Shown here: positions 1 to 8,465 of the stretch, one piece after another | Numbering within the stretch: position 1 is the stretch's first letter | Layout of the letters: each line of letters starts with the position of its first letter | Program-made: the position numbers and the translations under genes | Notes under the pieces: generated by a model | Seen by the model: the letters and a program-made list of their open reading frames with translations, nothing else | Databases searched by the model: none | What the model was told of the DNA's origin: nothing | NCBI GenBank assembly: GCA_032358255.1 | Contig: JAULBX010029035.1 | Location: 1 to 24,529, forward strand | Reading direction: 5' to 3' | From: Heterotrichella gracilis | Taxonomy: Eukaryota > Sar > Xanthophyceae > Tribonematales > Xanthonemataceae | Length of the DNA: 24,529 nucleotides

Positions 1-205
1 CTGCACATTCCTGTACATGCTTATGAGCGCGCTCAGAAAACTGCCTCTAATACCTAGCTGGTGAAGGTGTTCCCAAATCTGTGCTCTAGGGACAGTGTCA
101 AACGCTTTTTTAAAGTCAACAAAACACGCGTATAGTTTCTCACTATCAATAAGATTTACTAGATTTATATATTTGACAGTCATATTCAGGGAGTCAACCA
201 GGGCT
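1..205 (-). pseudogene. LINE (non-LTR retrotransposon) reverse transcriptase fragment
   Basis: Read on the minus strand, this piece translates without interruption into the start of a LINE reverse transcriptase. It holds the segment YACFVDFKKAFDTVPR, which is RT block A with the first catalytic aspartate (FVDFKKAFD). That is followed by a helix ending in a G-I-R-G turn and LISMYRNVQ, as is usual for RT of the jockey/CR1/RTE type. The frame is lost upstream near position 200, where a stop and unrelated sequence begin, so the copy is 5'-truncated. It runs off the left edge of the window. It is too short to name the clade and has no start codon. It is not continuous with the LINE at 2334-4150, because that copy's C-terminus lies between them. 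Confidence 0.85.
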
Positions 206-1680
206 CACAAGACTGTTAGGCGTGCTTCAAACATTCATGCGTGTCTTCCATGAGAGCAATTCCTGCAGTGAGGAAATTTTGAAATTTTATTATGTGCTTT
301 TCATACTTTTGGAAATAGCGCATAATATGGTGAAATAACTCGCGGTTTTCTGCTGGCGCTATCGTCACATGAATGGCTCCCAAATCAAATCCACTAAGGC
401 AAGGCACACAACTTTACCCTCGAGGAATGCAGCCGCAAACCAAGCAGCCATGCATAACATACACGTCAACCGCTTGTCCAATATGGCATGCTTGCGCAGA
501 TTTAGCGCAGATTCATGGTCTACCTAAGCCCACCTAAAACAACCCTCCTAACGCCTCAGACCCTACCTGTAAAATCTATCTCGTAAAACCTGTATCAAGT
601 GCAAGACCCGGAAAGGCCAGAAGTGGTTGGCCTCGTGCGTTCACTCACCCTCGGTATGCCCCTCCCACTATGGAAACATCAAGTTAAACTGAACCCCAGT
701 GATGGTATCCTCAGGGTGCAGTGTCTTGGGCTGTCAACCGGGTACCCTGTGACGTTGTGCTATTTACTTGGTCTTGGTTTTACTGCGGTGTGGCTAGCCT
801 CGTAGCAGCGTTAACGCACCAACGTTGGTGGTAAAATTCTGCCCATCAGAGTTTAGGGCAGGCCTGCAAAGCCAGTGCAGCCTTTGCACAATCACACCAC
901 GAGCACAAGCAGCCTGACTTCAACACGTAATGATGGGGGCGGAAAGTCCTTGAGTGAACGTTACCTTTTCTCTATGTAAATGTTGCTGCCAAGTGCCAAG
1001 TGCCAATAAACTAACACGTCCATGGAGGTAAACTGGGAGAGCCAAAAGTGGGCTGCGAAGTACTCGGTGGCGTTTGCACACCACTCAAACAGACACCTTT
1101 ATACCACTGATAACAGCTTTGAGCTGGTTGAACATACAGACTGTAGCACCCACTTGCACCCATCTGGACAACCAAACTGAACTCATCAAGTGCACACTGC
1201 ATGCTATTATCTGTTGGGGTGCCACCTGAATACGACCAACAGAGGTATTTTCGCCACCTCAACTTACACGTGCTTTTTTGAGGGGAACTACTACCAGCTG
1301 GAGGTTGTTTCCTCCTCCAAGTTTGCCTAGCCCTACCTGCTGTATTTGACGACGAGACCACACCATACCACGACTAAACTCCGTGCGTCAATACGCAACA
1401 CAATATTTTTGCTGTATCAGTTGCACTTGTCGTGCACTCGAAGTGCATTAGTGCCGTCAAGCTGACGGCAACGAATGCATGCATGCATATGTGGCGCCCC
1501 AATGTTACGAGAAGCTACTTTCTGACTTGGTGTAGACGTTCACGCTCATACAAAGTACGTCTGTTTCACTTTGAGACTGTAACTTACGGTTTAAGTGGCC
1601 ATCAATCAGCCAAAAATAGCGCAAAACGAACAGTTACGCAGCTGGGGACTGCCGTGCTTTGATTACACAGCTGGGGATTG
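206..1680. other. intergenic stretch, no supported gene
   Basis: All open frames here are short (up to 116 codons, at 1011-1361 minus), carry no recognisable motif and are low in coding character. Small sequence features include a doubled GCCAAGT unit before an AATAAA-like hexamer near 990-1010, and a run of alternating ATGC around 1474-1490. Nothing else stands out. Confidence 0.5.
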
Positions 1681-2333
1681 ATTGCATTCAATCGGGCGAA
1701 CGGTAAAATTGTAGGGACATTCTGCCCAAAATCGCTGCGGTCATCTCCTCTCTCTGAGAAAAGTGCAGATGGGGAACGGGGATGGAAAGGCGAAGGTAAT
1801 TACAGAACCCACCAGGGGCAAAGCAAGGTGAGGCAGGTGGCAAGCAAGGTGAACCAGAAAGACTCCAGCGGCACCAACAAAACGGCGAGAAGGGGTCTTC
1901 AACACACAAGGGTAGGCTGCGGTGGGAAAGAAGGACAAGGACAGCAGCAGAGCAGGACACGCAGAACAGCAAACCAGGGGGTACCCGGCGGAGGAGAAGG
2001 GTGACGAGGCAGACACCAAAAGACGATACCCAAAACATACCTGCAGACCGTGGAAACACAAGTGGGTCAGCAACAGCAGGGCACCGCAAGGTACCCAACT
2101 GCTGACCCACAAAGCTGCGCCTTAAAACCTGCAAACGCAAGCTCCAAAACCTGCTGCTGTGCCCTCGGAAACTGGCTGCAAGGGAAGAAAAGGAAAGGCA
2201 GATTGCGGGGGGTGAACCAGACCTAAACAGATGCATAGAGATGCAGGGAGGCCAGGGCTCACAAAGAGCTCCCCTCGGTCATCTACGAAGACCCGAATAA
2301 GTCACCCCGCTTACTTAATAAACTGTGAATGAA
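1681..2333 (+). other. purine-rich block, possibly a decayed ORF on the plus strand
   Basis: From about 1740 to 2230 the plus strand is strongly enriched in A and G. Three plus-strand frames in succession give basic, Lys/Arg/Gln/Glu-rich peptides: 1678-2004, 1922-2125, then a frame ending at the TAA near 2299 that reads LRLKTCKRKLQNLLLCPRKL and continues acidic-basic. Joining them would need frameshifts. The composition resembles the disordered or coiled-coil part of a retroelement ORF1 or gag, but no domain can be named. The 182-codon minus-strand ORF (1688-2236) is probably only the shadow of this composition. An AATAAA-like element occurs near 2318. Confidence 0.2.
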
Positions 2334-4150
2334 TTAAGCCACATTGGCCTCACATTTACTACCAAAAAAGCTAAACAGGTTTCTTGAAATGCCATTACAG
2401 CAGTTCTGAAATGCTTCTCTAACATTGTGCTTATAGGGGACATTCAAAAATACAATGGTGTTCATCTTCAACAATATGTTGTCCAATCGTCTCACAATAT
2501 TTGCACAATTTATGTTCATAATCAATGCGTCTCCATCTACCAGTTTCAACCTCAAGTTCATGGGCACCCATACATATCCTAGCTAACTCAACCCTATGGC
2601 TTTTGCACAAGTCCCAAGTCAAATATTCTGCCATTGATCCCCAATCACCACCATGTATGTAATGTATGCTAACATCTTGCATAGTTTTCCTACTCAAATT
2701 GACTGTGTTTGACCTCCAGTATGCCAGCTTCGCTATGTCCATTAGCTCCTCGATCTCTAGCGCTTCCGGGTTGGGTGTCAGGACAGGTACGCCACACGGC
2801 TGGCTTGCTACCGCTCTAGCATCTACCAATTCCCGCGCGTGGTGTCTGTGGCCATGTGCCTGGGGGTGCGCGTGCTCTAATTGAGTTCCTGATCCAGGCC
2901 GATGAGCCGTAGCTGCCCTGCCTGTGGTTCCCTGCCTGAGTCACTCCATTTCCTGGCGCCGGATACGCCGGATCCTCAGCTTCATTCATAGCAATCCACT
3001 GGGCAGCTGCGCTGTCCATGAGTGCTTCACTGCGCGCTGACCGCCCACCCATTGATAAGCTGACATATGATTAACATCCTAGTACTGCCTGTTTCTTATA
3101 ATTCCACCATACGGTTGAAAAATTTGAAAATATGCTTCTGCCATACAAACTGCAATGGTAACTTACCCACTTTCACTGTACATTATAAATTTTGTGTAAA
3201 TTTTGTGACACCCAATAATTTGCGCAAATACAGCTTGTGCACTTTTTTAAGTACCTCACACCCTGATTGCATGTACTGTGTTCTCCACACTTCACAGCCA
3301 TAGGAAAACACTGGTAAAACCAACGTATCGAATAACTGACAATTGAATTTACTGTTCGTTATCCCCATCATTGCACATATGCGCATTATACCAAACATGG
3401 CTTTTCTATCAGCCACTGCTAAAGCTTCTACGGCGGCTTGAAAATCAGCTTTCCTTTGGAAGTAATACCTAAATAGCTGTATTGTTCCACTTTATCTAGC
3501 TGGGTGCCCATGTACTGGCTTAAAGTAAACTAGGTAGCACCGGTGCCTTGGGCTGTTTAGGCTGTTCCAAGGCAGTTTCTTTAGCATGATGAGCAGGCAT
3601 GTTCAAAAGGTTTTTGAACCCTTCGTACCACCGCTGCACGCTGATGTGCGTGCCTGATGCAGCGTCCTTGGGCGTAAAAATGTTTCAAAATTTGCGAGAA
3701 TCCACTTTGGCAAGAGCCACTAGTTGATTTTCTGCCAGCCTGTTACCCCACCTGTTTTTCTTGCTCCCAAGAGCTTTTTATATTCTTTATAGGCAAAAGA
3801 AATGCACTCAGAGTCGACAATGGTAGATGACAGAATTACCACCAACCTCTTTTTCTCTTCCTTACATTGTTTGTCATACCACTACTTGGTTTGGCGCAGA
3901 GATTTGCGCTGGATTTTCTTATATGTGTGGTCGACCGCATGCAAGATGGCTTTCCGCAACAGGTCAACTTTTACATCAACCGTACTTGCCGCAGCCGACG
4001 CAGTCTCTAGCATGTTTAAAACTATAGGATGGTGCACATTTCATATTTTTTGCAGGTTTTTGTCATATCTATGTTTGGGGGCCTGGTGGATGCTTTGTGC
4101 AATAGTATCTTTCAAAACAGGTGTGGACGGGAGGTGCAAAACAAGTATCA
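2334..4150 (-). pseudogene. decayed LINE, linker plus C-terminal part, RT core deleted
   Basis: On the minus strand, from high to low coordinates, frames broken by stops and shifts read as follows. First comes a pre-RT linker at about 3560-4130 (KAILHAVDHTYKKIQRKS, then WYDKQCKEEKKRL, AYKEYKKLLGARK, LAENQLVALAKVDSRKF and VQRWYEGFKNLLNM). At about 3535 this jumps directly to the end of the RT palm and the thumb (QLDKVEQYSYLG, then AAVEALAVADRKAMFGIMRI and LFDTLVLPVFSYGCEVW). Last is the C-terminal region with a Cys-rich zinc-binding motif (LCKYC, 9-12 residues, HHCIFECPLY) near 2430-2520. The catalytic RT blocks between linker and thumb are absent, so this is an internally deleted copy. The many frame breaks show it is old. 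No protein can be made from it. Confidence 0.85.
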
Positions 4151-4201
4151 ATCAAACCACATTATTGTAGAATATTTATGGGTGACTTTTATTTTAGCGC
4201 C

Positions 4202-4345
4202 CCCAACAGCCTTGCGAGCCCGGGTTTTGCCCCTGGCGAGTTTGTAATCCCTTGTCTTGGATCCTGCCCGTCACGTGCATGTTTTCTCTGAGCCCGGGTT
4301 GGCTCCCTGAATGTGACTGTCAAATATTATGATTGTCAAATATTC
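4202..4345 (+). repeat. nested LINE 3' ends with a short tandem tail
   Basis: The sequence GCGAGCCCGGGTT occurs near 4214 and a related 33-nt segment lies at 4290-4322. The latter matches 4599-4631, just downstream of the LINE C-terminus at 4349-4631, with only a few changes. This marks these copies as 3' ends of the same LINE family, with coding sequence largely missing. The second is followed by a doubled unit of roughly 15 nt (TGACTGTCAAATATTA and TGATTGTCAAATATT, about 4313-4345), the sort of short tandem 3' tail some LINEs carry. Confidence 0.6.
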
Positions 4346-4348
4346 AAC

Positions 4349-4631
4349 CTTGTAATTGGGTGCCCATGAATATTGAGGTTGAACTTGGTAATTGGAGACA
4401 TGTAGGGTACGAACATAGGTTATGCAAGTACCGAACTACCCAACTACCACTGGACAGCATCTTGTTGAAGATGAAAACCACTTCATTTCTGATTGTCCAC
4501 TATACATGTGGGGCCAATGTGGCTCCATAAATTCAAAGACTTTTACGAAAATTTTTTGCAAACAGGGTGCGTTTGTTAAACACCTCCAACAGTCTCGCGA
4601 GCCTGGATTGGCTTTCTGATTGTGACTGTCA
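4349..4631 (+). pseudogene. LINE C-terminal fragment (zinc-binding tail and 3' end)
   Basis: Two overlapping plus-strand frames, separated by a frameshift near 4430, give VELGNWRHVGYEHRLCKY followed by TTGQHLVEDENHFISDCPLY and about 35 more residues to a stop near 4617. It matches the C-terminus of the LINE at 2334-4150 residue by residue (WRxxxYEHxLCKY, GQHxVEDExHxxxxCPLY), so both belong to one family inserted in opposite orientations. The second cysteine of the CKYC pair is lost. The copy is severely 5'-truncated and ends in the family's 33-nt 3' motif (4599-4631). Confidence 0.8.
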
Positions 4632-5561
4632 CATAAACCCAATGTGTAAATATCGCTTTCCAATAGCGTGATGGGATTGATCACTCCTGAGTGCAGGGAG
4701 TACAAGGGTTGGTATATAGTCTGGGGTTGGTATATAGTTGGAATATAGTGGGCTGGGCAACGAGCTATCCAGAGGGTTTCAACTACCCGTGCAGGTAAGG
4801 GCTGGGACTGAATATGGGTGGTGAGAAAACTGAGAAAAGCGAGTGAGTGCAATATCGACAACAGTAATCATGCACAGCCCACTATGGAAAGTTGTCATAA
4901 CACCTATTCTTGAGAGGGAAACGTTAGCAGTGGGAGGTGCAGTGGCACTTAGAGGGTTGTTCAGACTCTGAAGTGGGGTGGTGAGTAGAAACAAGGAACA
5001 CGGTTGTGGGGTGGAGCCGCTGCAGCATGAAATAGTGAAGCATAGTGCAAACGGTGTGGGCTTGACCAAGTGCACTGCAATGCAGCGGGCTACGGCCTGT
5101 TGAAATAAACAGAATTTAAAGTAGTTTTCTTTTCTTCGCGGCTGGACCAGGGTGCTTATATTCGGGTCCTCTTCGTCGCAAAGTGGAGCTGCCGTACTGG
5201 TGCTTTTGATGGTCTCATTACCAATCTGGATATGGATATACGACCAAGTCACTTGGCACCTGGCATCTGATTGAGAAGTTCCGTGTGGAACGCCAGTGGT
5301 AACCAGACTGGTGGCAGACTTGTCTGTGAGCTGATTCACTCGTAGGCTAGTTCCATTTGAACTGACAACTGCGTGCCTGGAACCCTGCCCACTCAAGATC
5401 GAATAATCTTTGGCCTTGGCTGTGTCAATTCCTACATTGCAGTCAACAATGAAGGGCACCAAGTCGGTGAACGGTTTCTCACCTTTGGCTGGTTGGGCAG
5501 TCGTTTCTTCCAAGTAGCACTGTACCACTGGTACCTCTGGCCGCATTGCTTTGCAGCCAAG
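4632..5561. other. upstream flank of the pyruvyltransferase gene
   Basis: There is no recognisable plus-strand coding sequence before the proposed ATG at 5562. A small direct repeat (GGTATATAGT twice, then a third related GAATATAGT) lies at about 4711-4749. The promoter of the gene at 5562 would be expected here, but no TATA box at a convincing distance was found. A long minus-strand ORF covers much of this interval and is listed separately. Confidence 0.4.
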
Positions 5562-5594
5562 ATGGCGTTGCTGGCGAGGTGGCCAGCCAAGCAT
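4779..5594 (-). CDS. unrecognised 271-codon ORF, antisense to the start of the pyruvyltransferase gene
   Basis: This is an uninterrupted minus-strand frame rich in Ser/Thr, with several Cys residues. I recognise no family. The first half (for example DLVPFIVDCNVGIDTAKAKD) looks more protein-like than the second, which is hydrophobic and Pro/Ser-rich. Its 5' end overlaps the first 33 bases of the proposed exon 1 of the plus-strand gene. It could be a divergently transcribed gene, part of a spliced gene, or chance. No promoter, intron borders or homologous features support it, so it is offered only as a candidate. Confidence 0.15.
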   Translation of the reverse strand: MLGWPPRQQRHLGCKAMRPEVPVVQCYLEETTAQPAKGEKPFTDLVPFIVDCNVGIDTAKAKDYSILSGQGSRHAVVSSNGTSLRVNQLTDKSATSLVTTGVPHGTSQSDARCQVTWSYIHIQIGNETIKSTSTAAPLCDEEDPNISTLVQPRRKENYFKFCLFQQAVARCIAVHLVKPTPFALCFTISCCSGSTPQPCSLFLLTTPLQSLNNPLSATAPPTANVSLSRIGVMTTFHSGLCMITVVDIALTRFSQFSHHPYSVPALTCTGS

Positions 5595-8056
5595 TTAACA
5601 GTACAGCATGCCCAGCTCCTCATCGCTTTGTTTCTAAGCCACTGGCTTCCTCTGAACGTCGGAATATCCGTACAAGGACTTTTTGGGAACCTGCATGTGC
5701 CAGGGAAGGTGCCAGGAAATATCACCCACGACGACTTCCATGCCAGCTTGGGGAAGTACCGATTGTTTGTGCAGGACGAACATCAGAGGGTCGCTTGCTT
5801 AGCATCAATCCACAGGCGAATACACGATATACTGCGACCACACATGGCAGCTATAGGGCCGCAGGGGTCTATTGGCCTTGTCCAGGTCGGTACAGTGTGG
5901 TTTGTTGTTATAGCAACGGAGCCTTCGATTTAATCAACCCCAGTGCCGTGCATGCGTTGACGGTTGCAGGCATCTGTTCGTTGCGTTGTTCAGGTCGCAG
6001 TGCACCATAACACTGGGGACAACATTCTGTGGCTGGGAGGGACGAAGGCAGTCATGGACTTCCGTGTGAGCTTGAGGGCAGTGTGCGCTGACGCGAGCAC
6101 GAGCTTAATTCGGAGTTTCCCTGCGTGCCCTCCTGCTGCCGTGCTTGTGGAGCAACTTGGCAACCAGAGTGTATACCTGGTACACGCAGGTATTTAAAAC
6201 GTGCACCACAACATGCAAGCAACTCCAGGATATTGTGGGTTTGGGGAGTTAACTTGAGTGAAGGGTGCCACGGAATGTGGGGTGGCACAGACATGCCTCC
6301 AGCTTACAGAGGCAATGCCGCTCCACGCACTTGCAATATTAAGCTTTCACCGTGACGCGAGTGGTATTCAATTGGTTCTCATATTCTCGCTCACCACCAT
6401 CCTCAGGTCTTGTTACCATTTCCTCCCTTGTGGCTCACTACGGGAGCCATTTTAAACCCCTTGCGTACTTACATGCCTACACTGAGCTGGCTAACAGGAT
6501 GACACATGCAGGGGGCAACTGGGGAGACGTGTGGCAACAGCCTCACACTATTCAAATGCACTACATATTGGACATCCACCGCGCGCTGAATGAGAAGGGC
6601 TATACTGGCAGAGTGGTGCAGTTGCCGCAGGTATGAGAGACACAACCCAAGAGCATCACCTTCATCAGATGGAGTGTGCTTATTGAACTTGAACGATCCC
6701 TCTCAGTGGTCTTTAATATGCACTGTTCATGTGAGGAATTCACTGCAGCGCTTTGTCCCTGCCCTCCAATGGTGGCTAGTCCTTAGTGAACGTGCCACCT
6801 ACACCAACCTAGGGTACATGGTCGTGGCGTTTCTTGGCTTGTGAGCCACTTGGGCCACAAAGGGTTGTGACCAGTTGTACACTGTAATACACTTAGCCCC
6901 AACCCCGTTATCCTAGTTGGTACTTTTTACGTAAACAAGTTTTCTAGAAATACCGCCAAAGTTCTTTCAATGTCTAACCTTGCACTAGTAGCCACCGAGT
7001 TATGCCTTGACACTATGCTTTCAAGGTAGCTCCTAAATAAGAGGGTGTGTTCTACAGCCTTTGGGCTTGAACTAGCCTATCTGTGGTGTTTATTCACATA
7101 CATTCATAATTTCAATTAAAAGGCTAGTAAAGCATTATCAAAGTATAAAACTAATAGCAAGTGATTTTCCTCTACTTTTGGCAAGTGATTTTCCTCTACA
7201 TCAAAATTGATCTTGTTATTGACCTAACGATTGAATTCTTTATTTTTTATAACATTATTTATATTATTCGAACCATGATTTGCAACCTAAGCAGTGGTAA
7301 GAGTACTTTGTATGACACTCCGGGTGCAACTTGTTATGTATGCTATGAGTGAAGCTTCACGACAGTGTTTTGTCTATGCAGTCAATTTGGTACAAGCACA
7401 ACAAGACATTGCAAGCCGACATCTTGATGATGAAGCACTTCCACTCCTTCACCTTGATGGTGCGACAGCAGGCGTCACACGACTATGCATTGCAACATAT
7501 ACAACCAGCTGTACCTCACATTTCTATTCAACTTGTGCCAGACATTGCTTTTGCCATCCCATCCTCCACCCCGCTTCACCGCCCGACCGTTGACATTTTC
7601 ATGCTGTTGCGGACGGACAACGAGAGCATCATCAACGCAAACGGGGTGAACGGGCAGATGGACCTTGCCAACCACCTACTAGCAGGCAGCGGGTTGACGT
7701 TTGTCATCGATGACTTTCTAGAGCACCATTCTCTTAAAACACATCCTCGGGAATTTGAGCAAACTAACGCGGCAGAGCTTGCAGAAGTGAGGTTTAATGA
7801 AGCAATGGCCTTACTGTCTCAGGGGAAGGTTGTGATCACGGACCGTATGCATGGTACCATTGTTGCGGCCCTCATTGGCAAAGCACATATTGTCATTGAC
7901 AACTTTTATGGCAAGACAAGCGACACGCGTCAAACGGCTTTCCAAAGCTCGCCATCCTGCAACAACGCTAGTTTGCACACCCTCATTGCTAGTTCCCTAA
8001 GGGAGGCAATTGTGATTGCCAAGGACATGTTGGCTTTGCCATTTTGGTATAACTAA
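5562..8056 (+). CDS. polysaccharide pyruvyltransferase-family protein, four exons, type II membrane anchor
   Basis: The family transfers pyruvate from phosphoenolpyruvate to sugars of surface glycans. Proposed exons are 5562-5885, about 5994-6189, 6512-6630 and 7382-8056, giving roughly 437 residues. Introns 2 (GTATTT...GCAG) and 3 (GTATGA...GCAG) rejoin conserved motifs exactly: VHAG|GNWGDVW in phase 1 and LPQ|SIWYK in phase 0. The first junction is less certain: the donor after 5885 is GTCGGT, and acceptors at 5970, 5994 or 6001 all keep the frame, but 5994 gives the smoothest strand (GLVQVAVHHNTGDN). Residues 19-35 are hydrophobic after a basic N-terminus, which suggests a Golgi-type signal anchor. 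Domain motifs in order are NTGDNILWLG (about 114-123), GGNWGDVW (about 174-181), VVQLPQS, LVPDIAF (about 264-270), LLRTD, and TDRMHGTIVAALIGK with IDNFYG (about 366-390). The ATG at 5562 was chosen because it directly precedes the anchor. It is intact, unlike the retroelements around it. Confidence 0.85.
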
Positions 8057-8222
8057 ATGTTGAGGTAATAAAGGTGCAATATGTAGCGTATGCCCGCTCC
8101 GGAGCACGAATTATACCCTCAACAATGTGGACAATATGCCAGTGACCCCTGCAGCAGGTTTGAAGCCATGTCAGAACCGTCCGAGTAGCCCCACAGTGAA
8201 AAGTCATATGGATCAACCTTTG

Positions 8223-8425
8223 TGTAACAGGCAGGAATGAAAGTCAATTGTATTTCCAAGGACTGGGGGTGTTAACGAACACCGGTATTGGCACGATGCA
8301 TAGCTATGTACTGATAGCCAAACATTGTAACCGGTAGCTGCGGAGGGTTACCTCGGGACTGTCGTAGATGACCTGAGGAACCCTACCAGAACCCTAGATT
8401 AGGGTTTCAGTAGTGACCTGTTACA
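8223..8425 (-). repeat. 3' LTR of the chromovirus
   Basis: This copy lies downstream in element orientation. It matches 14066-14263 over about 195 bp with roughly a dozen substitutions and single-base indels. Its ends are the inverted repeat TGTAACAGG...CCTGTTACA, a canonical TG...CA termination. It carries the near-palindrome AACCCTAGATTAGGGTTT at 8390-8407. The host pyruvyltransferase gene stops only 167 bp to the left, in the opposite orientation, so the LTR lies just beyond that gene's 3' UTR or possibly within it. Confidence 0.9.
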
Positions 8426-8438
8426 CTCCTCCCCACCC
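8426..8438 (-). other. polypurine tract
   Basis: On the minus strand this reads GGGTGGGGAGGAG, and it directly abuts the TGTAACA start of the 3' LTR. Position and composition are those of the plus-strand DNA primer used in LTR-retrotransposon replication. Confidence 0.8.
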
Positions 8439-8465
8439 TGAAGGCTGTTAAGCCACTGAGGGATT

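Noticed and set aside
1688..2236. 182-codon minus-strand ORF, Leu/Ser/Phe-rich with Cys residues
   Set aside because: It is the complement of a purine-rich tract, which removes stops (TAA, TAG, TGA) from that strand. The composition explains its length and there is no motif.
3802..4170. 122-codon plus-strand ORF with hydrophobic stretches, possible membrane protein
   Set aside because: The minus strand of the same bases carries clear LINE linker motifs (WYDKQCKEEKKRL and neighbours), so this ORF is an antisense shadow.
4311..4345. CRISPR-like direct repeats
   Set aside because: Only two adjacent ~15 nt units with no spacer between them, in eukaryotic LINE tail sequence.
8057..8222. Continuation of the interrupted LINE (14264-15372) on the left side of the LTR element
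   Set aside because: Neither the minus-strand translation nor the DNA here resembles a LINE C-terminus or 3' end. It looks like the 3' flank of the pyruvyltransferase gene.
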